The notes under the pieces were generated by a model. That model was not told the origin of the DNA and searched no databases. It saw only the letters and a program-made list of their open reading frames with translations. A stretch of DNA of 64,000 nt, taken from positions 124,001 through 188,000 of the forward strand of contig NZ_JAKGCR010000003.1 of NCBI RefSeq assembly GCF_022668875.1. The letters are read 5' to 3'. Every line of letters begins with the position of its first letter. The stretch's first letter is position 1. The position numbers and the translations under genes were made by a program. Below are positions 46,636 through 54,768 of the stretch, one piece after another. Source of the stretch: Domibacillus sp. PGB-M46. Its GTDB lineage: Bacteria; Bacillota; Bacilli; Bacillales; Domibacillaceae.

Positions 46636-47436
46636 ATGAATACTGCTCAGAGAATCTTGAGCCGCTTTTTTGCTGAGCGCTTTTACGACCAGGCGGCGCA
46701 GACGGCTTACTACCTGCTGCTGTCTGCGATTCCATTTATCATTTTTATGCTTTCATTAATTCGCTTTTTTCCAGTGGATCAGCAGGCCATTCTCGATTTT
46801 ATCCGTCCGTATGCGCCGGGGGAATCGTTCACCTTAATTGAAGAAAATGTTGCGGCTGTACTCTCTGCTAAACAAGGGCAGGTACTGTCGCTCAGCTTAA
46901 TTTCTACGTTTTGGCTGTCTTCGATGGCAGTTCAATCATTAGGGCGTTCCCTAAATGACGCCTACAAAATTGAACGGGACCTTCCTTTCTGGAAAGGACT
47001 TTTACGCGATTTTGGTGTTACATTGATTTTTATGTTCATCGTGCCGCTGTCGTTTGTGATTCCCTTGCTGGAAAGAGTGCTGCACTGGCTCGTATCGCAA
47101 TCGGGCACGCTTGAGCAGCTGTCAAGGCTTTTGGATATATGGCCGGCAGCCCAATGGGGGATTGGAACCCTGTTTTTGGTAGTGTTTTTTATCGCTTTTT
47201 ACAAAATTATCCCAAACGATCAGGTGCCTATTTTATATGTTCTGCCGGGCGCGCTGTTCGCGGCACTCGGCTGGCAGATCGTGTCTTTTCTGTTTGAAAG
47301 CTATGCAGTGGCAGTTAGCTATACGCGCTTGTACGGACAGCTGTCGGGGATCATCGTGCTTGTCCTCTGGTTTTATTTAACGGCCGTTGTGATTTTACTT
47401 GGCGGCCTTTTTAATGCAGAAAAAGAACAAAGATAA
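46636..47436 (+). CDS. YihY/BrkB family membrane protein
   Basis: A 266-residue YihY-family protein with six hydrophobic segments. The N-terminal FYDQAAQTAYYLLLSAIPFI and STFWLSSMAVQSLGRSLNDA match the family core; YGQLSGIIVLVLWFYLTAVV is near the C-terminus. It is not an RNase BN despite older annotations. The role is unknown in most species. AAAGGAGGTGG is a nearly ideal binding site. It ends within the left hairpin of repeat copy 2. Confidence 0.9.
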   Translation: MNTAQRILSRFFAERFYDQAAQTAYYLLLSAIPFIIFMLSLIRFFPVDQQAILDFIRPYAPGESFTLIEENVAAVLSAKQGQVLSLSLISTFWLSSMAVQSLGRSLNDAYKIERDLPFWKGLLRDFGVTLIFMFIVPLSFVIPLLERVLHWLVSQSGTLEQLSRLLDIWPAAQWGIGTLFLVVFFIAFYKIIPNDQVPILYVLPGALFAALGWQIVSFLFESYAVAVSYTRLYGQLSGIIVLVLWFYLTAVVILLGGLFNAEKEQR

Positions 47437-47440
47437 AAAA

Positions 47441-47752
47441 GAGCTTTTTGGACAGAGCTCCTCAGACTGCAGACAAATGATATGGGTGACCGTGCACATG
47501 AATGAAGTGGACCGGCGGCATCCAGGCAGCTCCGCTTTCCATGGACAGGCGCTGATCCCATAGGAGTCTGTGCTGCCCTCCTGCCGCCAAGATTGTATAG
47601 AGCTCATAAGGTCATATTTTTCTGTTTAAAAAAGAGAACATTTCTATTCAGTCCTTGCTTATGAATCTTCAATACCAATTACCAGCTCTTTTTTAAAAGC
47701 GAAAGACTTTGTCTGCACACTGAGGAGCTTTTTAGGCAGGGCTCCCTTTTTA
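47441..47752. repeat. Terminator-nested repeat element, copy 2
   Basis: The core (47468-47717, 250 bp) is bounded by TGCAGACAAA / TTTGTCTGCA, the same ends as copy 1 but with a paired T-to-C and A-to-G change. The flanking hairpins (47441-47461 and 47725-47745; 18 of 21 identical to each other) differ from those of copy 1. Relative to copy 1 it lacks about 46 nt at the hairpin apex and 14 nt between CAAG repeats. The right hairpin overlaps the stop codon of the minus-strand gene and may end both genes. Confidence 0.75.
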
Positions 47753-48307
47753 TGTGTTGTCGCTTTGAAAAGACAAACAGGTTAAATAATGACCATTGAA
47801 GTATTGCTGCCGGTTTAAATTCTTTGTTTCAGAAAAACCGTCCTCAAGCAGTTCCTCAAATCCCTCGTCTGTTTCAAACCAATGAACAAGCAGTGCCTCG
47901 TTTTCTCCGAGCGGCAGTGCGATGCCGATGATATACTCGGCACATTCAGTTCTTATGTTCCATTTTAGGCCGTCTGCCCAATGCCCGTATCTGCCGTTTA
48001 GAAGCCGGGAGCCTGCAAACGCAAATGGCTTCTTCCATCTTTCCAATGTGTGTTGGATAACGGGTTTTGCTGTAAGCGCCTGCTTTTCTTCGATATAGTG
48101 AAGCCATAAAAAATTGTTTTCGATCATGGCGTACCATTCATCAAGGGCAGATTCAACTGCATCGTGTGTGACATATGTGCTGAGAAGCGGAATCCATGTG
48201 CGATGCAGCTGTTCAAGCTGTTCGGGGTCCGCATGCTCCTCGACATAATCAGAGAAGCCGTTTAAAACCGCCAGCAGTTCGCGTTCGTGAAGAGAGGTCA
48301 CCGTCAA
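47750..48307 (-). CDS. Hypothetical protein
   Basis: A 185-residue acidic soluble protein that I do not recognise. It starts at TTG 48307 with AAAGGGGAT 7 bp upstream. It is rich in Trp, Leu and Glu (WKKPFAFAGSRLLNGRYGHW; LVHWFETDEGFEELLEDGF) with a helical N-terminal half (TSLHERELLAVLNGFSDYVE). No membrane segment, signal peptide or Cys cluster is seen. Codon use is like its neighbours. It is divergent from a decayed reductase gene. Confidence 0.7.
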   Translation of the reverse strand: MTVTSLHERELLAVLNGFSDYVEEHADPEQLEQLHRTWIPLLSTYVTHDAVESALDEWYAMIENNFLWLHYIEEKQALTAKPVIQHTLERWKKPFAFAGSRLLNGRYGHWADGLKWNIRTECAEYIIGIALPLGENEALLVHWFETDEGFEELLEDGFSETKNLNRQQYFNGHYLTCLSFQSDNT

Positions 48308-48353
48308 TCTAAAATCCCCTTTTTGATTTTTATTATAAAGGAGAGATGGGGAA

Positions 48354-48637
48354 ATGGGCAGAAGTGTGTGGTACATTGCCGTAAGTCTTAATGGCTTTAT
48401 TGTAAGAGGGGAAGGGTCAGTGTATCGGTTCGATAACGTAAAGGGAGACGGAGGAGATAACGGCTGCCTGGCTTTTTATAAAACCGTTGGTATTCTTCTC
48501 ATGGGCGCGGCACGTATAAGAAAATGCTCCAGCTAACGGATGGTTTTCCATGTGCGGGCAAGAAATGCTGCGTGCTGTCACAAGAAGGCGGAAACCCGGC
48601 AGCTGGCGACGATAAACTGTACCGCCTGGAGTATTAA
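48354..48637 (+). pseudogene. Decayed dihydrofolate-reductase-like / RibD C-terminal domain protein
   Basis: The N-terminal part reads VWYIAVSLNGFIVRGEGSV then DGGDNGCLAFYKTVGILLMG, the pattern of DHFR-like reductases (YyaP/YwjB type). Near 48510 the frame breaks: the original TYKKMLQLTDGFPCAGKKC continues in another frame. The middle of the protein is then deleted, leaving DDKLYRLEY as the end. A good binding site (GGAGAGATGGGG) remains. The product cannot be functional. Confidence 0.75.
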
Positions 48638-48732
48638 AGATGAATATCCATCCACTCTACTCCTCTATTGCAGGCAGAATAGTTGCGGCTTCTTCTTTTT
48701 CCTCCTACTCTAAAGAAAAGGAGTGGAGAAAG

Positions 48733-49431
48733 ATGAAAGTAGAAATCTGGTCTGATTTTGCCTGTCCATTTTGCTATATCGGCAAACGCCGGTTTGAGGA
48801 AGCGGCGGCACAATTTGACGGAAACATAGAGATAGAGTTTCGCAGCTATGAGCTTGACCCGCATGCACCGGTTAAGTCAGAGGAAAGTGTGCACAGCGCA
48901 CTGGCGAAAAAGTACGGTATGACAGTGGAAAGTGCCAAAGCAATGAATGACCGAATGACTGAGCAGGCAAAGGAAGCCGGCCTTGTTTATAACATGGATA
49001 CCATTGTTTTAGCAAACACGCACGATGCACACCGCCTGTCCCATTTTGCCAAAGAAAAAGGAAAAATGAATGAATTTACAGAGCGGGTCTTAAGGGCTTA
49101 CTTTACTGAATCCGAACATATTGCAGATGCAGATTTGCTGGCTGGATGGGCAGAAGAGGCAGGTCTGGACCGGGCTGAAGCAAAAGAAGTACTGCAAAGC
49201 GGCAAATATAGCGACCGTGTTCGCGCTGATCAAGAAGAAGCGCGCGACATTGGTATCGAAGGGGTTCCATTTTTTATTTTCAATGATAAATACGCTGTTT
49301 CCGGCGCGCAGTCTGTTGAGGCGTTTAAGCAGGTGCTTGACCAGGTAGCGGCTGATGAAGAAGTAACAGCAGGCAAAACCGAATGGTGCCAGGATGATGA
49401 CTGCACGGATGGGGAAAGCAGCCAGGATTGA
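48733..49431 (+). CDS. DsbA family oxidoreductase, FrnE-like
   Basis: A 232-residue thioredoxin-fold protein without signal peptide. The active site is Cys11-Pro-Phe-Cys14 (DFACPFCYIGKRRF); the cis-Pro loop is GIEGVPFFIFNDKYAVSGAQ. The C-terminal tail adds WCQDDDC, a CX4C pair as described for FrnE of Deinococcus, followed by acidic residues. It likely acts as a cytosolic disulfide isomerase or oxidant-defence protein. ATG 48733 follows AAGGAGTGGAG. Confidence 0.9.
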   Translation: MKVEIWSDFACPFCYIGKRRFEEAAAQFDGNIEIEFRSYELDPHAPVKSEESVHSALAKKYGMTVESAKAMNDRMTEQAKEAGLVYNMDTIVLANTHDAHRLSHFAKEKGKMNEFTERVLRAYFTESEHIADADLLAGWAEEAGLDRAEAKEVLQSGKYSDRVRADQEEARDIGIEGVPFFIFNDKYAVSGAQSVEAFKQVLDQVAADEEVTAGKTEWCQDDDCTDGESSQD

Positions 49432-49506
49432 ATGCTTGAAAAATAGACTTCTACAACGAAAGAGAATAAGAAAGCGCCGCTCAGCCATTTGTGAGACGAA
49501 GGGAGA

Positions 49507-49538
49507 GGCCAAAGCCGCTAACGGCTTTGGCCCTTTAT
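49507..49538. terminator. Terminator between the FrnE-like gene and the decayed oxidoreductase
   Basis: GGCCAAAGCCG / CGGCTTTGGCC, 11 perfect pairs around CTAA, followed by CTTTAT on the plus strand. It may serve both strands. Confidence 0.75.
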
Positions 49539-50884
49539 AGGATAACGGCAGGCCGAAAGCTCAAACAAGCCGGGCGCAATGAATACGGCTCGCTGTGGCG
49601 ACGATTGTGCCGCCGCCTGGAAAAATCGAATCGCCGAACAGCTATAGATTCGGCAGACCGGAGCGGTGAGGCAGCGAGCCAAACAGCGCGCGTGCTCAGT
49701 AGTTTGAGGAAAGCCGCCTGCATACCCGTTTGGCCGCTTCGTATGCCGTTCCCATGCTATTGGCGCACCGGCTTCCATATGGATAATCATTTTGCGGAAG
49801 TTCGGCTACACAGATCCGATCATCGACAGCACTTTCTCGGTCAGCGTTCGGTTGCCTTCCGGTGCCCGCAGGCGGTCGTCTTTGGCAGAAGGAGACGGCT
49901 GCCTTCACTCATTGAATCTGAAGAAATCTGCCTAAACAGCGGAAATGAGTTTGGGATCAGTGCTCCGTCCGGCAGTAAGTAGAGGATATGCGTAACCCAG
50001 ATTGGCCTGCCGGCAAGCTTTCGATACCGGCTTGAAAGACTGTTTACGAGAGAGGGCAGCTGCCGGATGGCGCTGTTAAAGACAATATGCTTGGCGTGGT
50101 ATTCATTGCCGTGCTCGTCAACAGCGGTCCATCCGCTGTTTTTTTCATGGATAAAATCCGCCGGTTTTTCTTCAGGATACCTCCGTTTTCGCGAATCGAG
50201 TCTGCCAGTGTTTCAGTGACACGGTATAGGCCGCCTCCCGCGTAGTACGTGCCTTCGTGATAGATATCAGGTGTCGTCGCTGCCATCAAACAGGAAACAT
50301 ATTTTGAGGTTGTCTGCATACTGTCGATTAACTGGCCGTCAAGCAAATGAACAACTGGGCCTTCTTTGCCGGGGCCATGCTTGCGCAGCCGGTCTTCAAG
50401 TGTGGCGCGCAAATGGCGCAGGCTTTGCATGCCAGGGCCGGAGAGACAAAAGCAAATACGCCCATTCGCCGGCTGTTTGAGGCGGAAGAGCAGGAAGGGG
50501 TTTCATGAGCTGGCGGTGGGTGCGGCTGCTTCCTATAATTCTTTGTAAAAAGAGCGGGTCCGGCTGGCCGCATGTGGAAAATGGGCACAAATAGCTTCAA
50601 GATACTGTGCACGGTTCCGGCAATAAGGAATAGACTGTTTGGGAAATGAAGCGTCATAACCGTATCAAGCAGGCGCAGCACCCGCTCTTGAAAACCTCCT
50701 CTTTCAAAACCCATGCCAAGTATTAAACCCACCGGGAAAAGAGCATGCCGCCGCTGGAATTTTCAGGCGCATCCGCCCCATACAGAAGAAGTTTCGAGCA
50801 CCGCCACGTGTTATGCCTGGTTTGCGCTAAAATGACTGCTGTTGTTAACCCGCCGATACCGCCGCCGATAATAAGTGTATGCAC
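49535..50884 (-). pseudogene. Decayed phytoene-desaturase-like FAD oxidoreductase
   Basis: Read on the minus strand from GTG 50884 (after AGAGGTGAT) it gives VHTLIIGGGIGGLTTAVILA, the FAD-binding start. A frameshift near 50800 leads to VAVLETSSVWGGCA, then an in-frame TGA, then KFQRRHALFPVGLILGMGFE. Later pieces include AGGGLYRVTETLADSIRENG in another frame and, near the 3' end, LFGDSIFPGGGTIVATASRI, the C-terminal motif of CrtI-type enzymes. At least four lesions are needed to join them, so the gene is dead. The original substrate is not known; carotenoid-like is possible. Confidence 0.8.
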
Positions 50885-50963
50885 AAAATCACCTCTTTTC
50901 TTTAGTGTGAAGAAAGAAAAGAAATCTTGCAATGTTAAACTCGTTCAGAAAGGAAGATAGAAC

Positions 50964-51539
50964 ATGAGATATGCGATCCTGGGCGACCTGCACTCAAGTG
51001 TAGAGGATACAAAAGCAGTGCTGAAGCAGATTGAATGCTGTGCACCAGATGCAGAAATTATGGGACTTGGTGATTTATATGAATGCAGCATCCGCAGGCG
51101 AAAAGCAGCCACAACAAGGGGTATTTCAATGGAAAAAGCGGCGCAGATACCGGAAGGGTTTGCATCGCTTCTCACCTTTCCATCTGTCCGGGGAAACCAG
51201 GAAGAGCGGATTATGCTTGTGACCGGCTGTCATGATTTTGCTCATCTGCCGGAGGAATTAACAATCGACGGCGCCGTGTTAATGCATGGACATCAATGGA
51301 AATGGGCAAAAGGCTGGCTGCCGGTCCTGCCCAAAACTGATCCGCCGCTCATTTTTTTCGGGCATAGTCATACAGCCGGACTGTACCGGAAAGGAAAACT
51401 GCTGCCATTCGAATATGGAGAGCCAATCCTTTTAAAGAAAAAGCGGTATGGGATTAACGTCGGTGCCGTCTGGCAGTCCCGTGAATGGGTGCTGTACGAT
51501 TCGACGGCACGGACCGTTACATTTATGAAAGCTTTGTAA
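50964..51539 (+). CDS. Metallophosphoesterase family protein
   Basis: A 191-residue calcineurin-like phosphoesterase. The metal motifs appear in order: GDLHSS, GLGDLYE, VRGNQEER (GNQE in place of GNHE), LMHGHQW and FGHSHTAG, with NVGAV near the end. The His-to-Gln change in the GNHE block may lower or shift activity, but many small YfcE/PrpE-like members vary here. The substrate is unknown. AAAGGAAG precedes the ATG. Confidence 0.85.
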   Translation: MRYAILGDLHSSVEDTKAVLKQIECCAPDAEIMGLGDLYECSIRRRKAATTRGISMEKAAQIPEGFASLLTFPSVRGNQEERIMLVTGCHDFAHLPEELTIDGAVLMHGHQWKWAKGWLPVLPKTDPPLIFFGHSHTAGLYRKGKLLPFEYGEPILLKKKRYGINVGAVWQSREWVLYDSTARTVTFMKAL

Positions 51540-51544
51540 GTGAG

Positions 51545-51576
51545 AAAACACGACAATGGACTTGTCGTGTTTTTTA
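51545..51576 (+). terminator. Terminator after the phosphoesterase gene
   Basis: AAAACACGACAA / TTGTCGTGTTTT with loop TGGAC. Confidence 0.93.
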
Positions 51577-51671
51577 TTTAAAGCAGCATAAAAGAAATGA
51601 GCCAAACACATTAAAAAGGGAATCGGTCAATCAAGCTAAACAACAGGGTTCATTCCAAAAACGTTTGAATT

Positions 51672-51714
51672 AAAAAGAACCTTCTTTCTAAAGGAAAAGA
51701 AAGAGGGTTCTTTC
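51672..51714 (-). terminator. Terminator of the auxin-efflux-type carrier gene
   Basis: AAAAAGAACCTTCTTTC and GAAAGAGGGTTCTTT pair with one mismatch; it lies just after the minus-strand stop codon. Confidence 0.85.
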
Positions 51715-51716
51715 AG

Positions 51717-52622
51717 TTAACCGCCAAGAAAAAACAAGACGATCGGAATAGTGAGAATACTCAACAGCGTTGTAATCAATGTTGTAAAGGAAACGAGGTC
51801 GGGTTCTGTGCCGAATTGAATCGCAAACATGGTCGTATTCGCTGCAGCCGGCATGGCTGCCAGAAGAATCATCACGTCCTTTAATAAATCATTGGCCGGT
51901 ATAAAAGAGACGATGGCGGCAGCGAGAAGCGGTGATACAATCATACGGATCACAGAGACCGCGTTTACGTATTTGTATTCGACCCGCTTTGTCGCAATCA
52001 CTGCCAGCTGCATGCCCAGCACAATCATCACGGTCGGAATCGAAGCATCTGCCACTAAGCTGATCGCGTCCATAAACGACGGCGGAATCGAAACATGCAG
52101 CAGCTGAAGCAAGACGCCGAGAAAGGCTCCGTACAAAACAGGCATCCGCACGACCCGCTGAAGCGACTGCTTTAAGGTCGTTTCTTCTTCGCCGCCAAGA
52201 GACGCCGCAAACAAGCCGATTGTATTCATTAGAAATGACTGGAAAACCATAATAATAACCGCGTATTCAAAGCCTACAGCGCCAAAAGCAAACAGCACAA
52301 CGGGTGCTCCGTAATTGCCGCTGTTCATAAAAACACCGCCTAATACCATCGCCGCCATTTTTTGGCGGCCAGCTTTCATAAAAAAGCCGGTAATGAGTAC
52401 GACGACAATGAGGATAAGCGATAAAACGAGGCAGAACACTGTAATGTACACGTATTCCATCGTTAATTTGTTGGCATAAAAGGTTCGAAAGGCAAGAAAA
52501 GGCGACATTAAATACAGTGCAGCCATAGAAATGGAGCGAATTTCAAATCCGATCCATTTTTGTCCGAGATAGCCAGTTAAAAAAATCAGGAATGCTGGCA
52601 GCACAATCATAAATAATTCCAA
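51717..52622 (-). CDS. AEC family (auxin efflux carrier type) transporter
   Basis: A 301-residue membrane protein with about ten helices of the AEC family (LIFLTGYLGQKWIGFEIRS; GGVFMNSGNYGAPVVLFAFG; AAMPAAANTTMFAIQFG). Bacterial members export or import malate and other dicarboxylates or amino acid derivatives; the substrate is unknown. TTG 52622 is chosen since GGAGATGA lies 7 bp upstream; an upstream in-frame ATG would add 26 charged residues before the first helix. Confidence 0.85.
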   Translation of the reverse strand: MELFMIVLPAFLIFLTGYLGQKWIGFEIRSISMAALYLMSPFLAFRTFYANKLTMEYVYITVFCLVLSLILIVVVLITGFFMKAGRQKMAAMVLGGVFMNSGNYGAPVVLFAFGAVGFEYAVIIMVFQSFLMNTIGLFAASLGGEEETTLKQSLQRVVRMPVLYGAFLGVLLQLLHVSIPPSFMDAISLVADASIPTVMIVLGMQLAVIATKRVEYKYVNAVSVIRMIVSPLLAAAIVSFIPANDLLKDVMILLAAMPAAANTTMFAIQFGTEPDLVSFTTLITTLLSILTIPIVLFFLGG

Positions 52623-52774
52623 AACGAGGTCATCTCCGTCCCATTTCAACTCTTTCTTTATCATACCAAAATTTTTTGTCGAAAACAGGCGAATTTCCAT
52701 TCCTTGCTATAGGCGAGCGGAGCTGATTCGTGTACAATACAAGATGTTGTTTTTCAGAAGTAGAGAGAAATTAT

Positions 52775-52802
52775 CTGAAAAAACCGACTAGTCGGTTAAA
52801 AT
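52775..52802 (+). promoter_or_regulatory. satP promoter with TetR-type operator in the spacer
   Basis: AACCGACTAGTCGGTT (52782-52797) is a perfect 16-bp palindrome of the kind bound by TetR-family repressors. It fills the spacer between CTGAAA (52775-52780) and TAAAAT (52797-52802), so binding would block RNA polymerase. No TetR gene is present in the window. Confidence 0.7.
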
Positions 52803-52819
52803 ATATATTGGAGGAAAGT

Positions 52820-53434
52820 ATGAACGAAACAAAACAAGTAAAAATTGTAACAGCTGATCCGTCAGCAATCGGCTTGTTCGGACTGGCCATTGTCACACTT
52901 GTCGCTTCATCCCAAAAACTGGGCTGGACAGATGGATTATCTCTAGTGATTCCGTGGGCCATTTTTCTCGGGGGTATTGCGCAGTTTTACGCATCTATTT
53001 TAGACACAAAGCACAATAATACATTCGGTGCCTCTGCTTTTGCAGCATACGGCCTGTTTTGGATGGGAGTCAGCTTATCATGGCTGATGAATCTCGGTGT
53101 ATTTGGCCAAATCCTGCAGGAAAATGCGGATATGCATCAGCTTGGTTTTGCATTTATCGGTTATCTTATTTTTACGGTCTTTATGACAATTGGCGCACTA
53201 GAAACAAATAAAGTGCTGTTTATCATTTTCTTTTTAATTGATTTCTTATTTATTGGGCTGTCCCTTAGCTCATTTGGCATTATGGAGCATGCGGCGCATC
53301 AGCTCGCTGCCTACTCAGAGCTGCTTATTTCACTGTTCTCATTTTACGGAGCAGGCGCGGCTGTGCTGAACACGCATTTCGGACGCGAGTTTCTTCCGGT
53401 TGGCAAGCCGTTTGGCATCATTAAAAAAGGGTAA
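52820..53434 (+). CDS. Acetate uptake transporter, GPR1/FUN34/YaaH (SatP) family
   Basis: A 204-residue six-helix protein. The family motif near the start is ADPSAIGLFGLAIVTLVASS (the NPAPLGL-type motif in variant form), and GGIAQFYASILDTKHNNTFG and AFAAYGLFWMGVSL follow. It forms acetate/succinate channels. ATG 52820 follows GGAGGAA. An acyl-phosphate enzyme (pduL) lies elsewhere in the window but is not linked. Confidence 0.9.
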   Translation: MNETKQVKIVTADPSAIGLFGLAIVTLVASSQKLGWTDGLSLVIPWAIFLGGIAQFYASILDTKHNNTFGASAFAAYGLFWMGVSLSWLMNLGVFGQILQENADMHQLGFAFIGYLIFTVFMTIGALETNKVLFIIFFLIDFLFIGLSLSSFGIMEHAAHQLAAYSELLISLFSFYGAGAAVLNTHFGREFLPVGKPFGIIKKG

Positions 53435-53442
53435 AGGATGTT

Positions 53443-53474
53443 CCGTCGGCGATTTGGCCGGCGGGCTTTTTTTT
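53443..53474 (+). terminator. Terminator after satP
   Basis: CCGTCGGC / GCCGGCGG (one G-U pair), loop GATTTG, and eight T. Confidence 0.88.
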
Positions 53475-53526
53475 ATGAAGTGAAAGGGCTATAATGGGGG
53501 CATTGAACACGATTGGGGTGATTCGG

Positions 53527-54288
53527 TTGGACGCCTTGCTTGAGAAACAATATGACATCATGGACGTCAGCCTGCTGGCGGGAAAAATTATGCTGGAAAA
53601 CGGCGCCGAGACGTACCGGGTAGAGGATACAATGATGCGGATTGCCCTGTCATACGGTATCGAAGAATCGCACAGCTTTGTAACACCGACAGGCATCATG
53701 TTTTCGATTGAAACAGATGAACCGACAAAAACAAAATTAATACGGATTTCAAAACGAACGACGGATTTATATAAAGTAAGCGCGGTGAATGCTATTTCCC
53801 GGCGGATCAGTGCGGGGGAGCTGACCGTTTCCGAAGCATATAAAGAGTTAAAAGCCATTCAGAGAGCGCCCATGTTTTTTTCTTTTTTGGTACAGATTGC
53901 AGCGGCGGCTTCAACGAGCGGCTGTTTTGTGATTTTATTGAAAGGGTCATGGGACAATATGATTCCGGCGATGCTGTCTGGAGCACTTGCTTATTTTCTT
54001 CTATTAAAAGTAGCCGATATCGTCCCGACGATGTTTTTCTCCGAATTTATTGCGGCTCTTGCTGGCGGCGCAGCTGCGTACGTGTTATTCCGGCTCGGGC
54101 TGGGCAGTGATCTTGATCGAATTATTGTCGGTACACTGATTCCGCTCGTTCCCGGCTTGTTAATTACAAATGCGGTCCGTGACTTAATGGCTGGCCACTT
54201 TCTTTCCGGACTGGCCAAAGGAGCAGAAGCGCTGTTAACCGCTCTTGCCATCGGAACAGGAATCGCTGTTGTGATGACGTTTATTTAA
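53527..54288 (+). CDS. Threonine/serine exporter ThrE, N-terminal subunit
   Basis: A 253-residue protein of the ThrE/DUF1212 family. The hydrophilic N-terminus holds ENGAETYRVEDTMMRIALSY, SFVTPTGIMFSIE and a protease-like segment, followed by five or so helices (FFSEFIAALAGGAAAYVLFR; GTLIPLVPGLLITNAVRD). TTG 53527 is preferred because GGGGTGAT lies 5 bp upstream and TATAAT at 53490-53495 would place transcription start after ATG 53494; the longer form is possible. It is paired with the next gene as a split exporter. Confidence 0.85.
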   Translation: MDALLEKQYDIMDVSLLAGKIMLENGAETYRVEDTMMRIALSYGIEESHSFVTPTGIMFSIETDEPTKTKLIRISKRTTDLYKVSAVNAISRRISAGELTVSEAYKELKAIQRAPMFFSFLVQIAAAASTSGCFVILLKGSWDNMIPAMLSGALAYFLLLKVADIVPTMFFSEFIAALAGGAAAYVLFRLGLGSDLDRIIVGTLIPLVPGLLITNAVRDLMAGHFLSGLAKGAEALLTALAIGTGIAVVMTFI

Positions 54289-54301
54289 GGAGGATGCGGG
54301 C

Positions 54302-54754
54302 ATGACCGTTTTAACAAATATGTTTTTCAGTTTTGTGGCAGCCGCAAGCTTCGGGATTATGTTTAATGTGCCGAAAAGCCTGCTGTTCAAGTGCGGCACC
54401 GTCGGTATGGCCGGCTGGATGGTGTATTATTTTTTATCCGAGCACAGCATTGACTCGCTGCCCGCAACGATTGCTGCTTCCTTTACTATCGCATTGATCG
54501 GCCATGTATACGCGAGGGTGTACAAAACGCCGGTTATCATTTTTACGATTGCCGGGATTATTCCGCTCGTTCCTGGAGGCACGGCATATCGGGCGATGCG
54601 TTCGTTTGTACAAAACGATTACAATGCCGGCATTAATCTGGCGGCAAAGGCGTTTATGATTTCGGGTTCTATTGCACTCGGACTGATCTTATCCGATGTA
54701 TTTTACCAGCTGATTTTGAGGAAAAAAGCGCCTGCCGAAAAAAAGCAGGCATAG
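54302..54754 (+). CDS. Threonine/serine exporter ThrE, C-terminal subunit
   Basis: A 150-residue, four-helix ThrE_2 (DUF3815) protein (SFGIMFNVPKSLLFKCGTVG; VIIFTIAGIIPLVPGGTAYR). It shares the IPLVPG motif with its partner upstream, as expected for the two halves of ThrE. It starts 13 bp after the partner with AAGGAGG upstream. Together they should export Thr/Ser or related small metabolites. Confidence 0.88.
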   Translation: MTVLTNMFFSFVAAASFGIMFNVPKSLLFKCGTVGMAGWMVYYFLSEHSIDSLPATIAASFTIALIGHVYARVYKTPVIIFTIAGIIPLVPGGTAYRAMRSFVQNDYNAGINLAAKAFMISGSIALGLILSDVFYQLILRKKAPAEKKQA

Positions 54755-54768
54755 AAAGAAGGGGCACT

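Noticed and set aside
49491-49982. 163-residue plus-strand open frame
   Set aside because: It is antisense to the decayed FAD oxidoreductase, lacks a binding site, and has an Arg-rich composition typical of a shadow frame.
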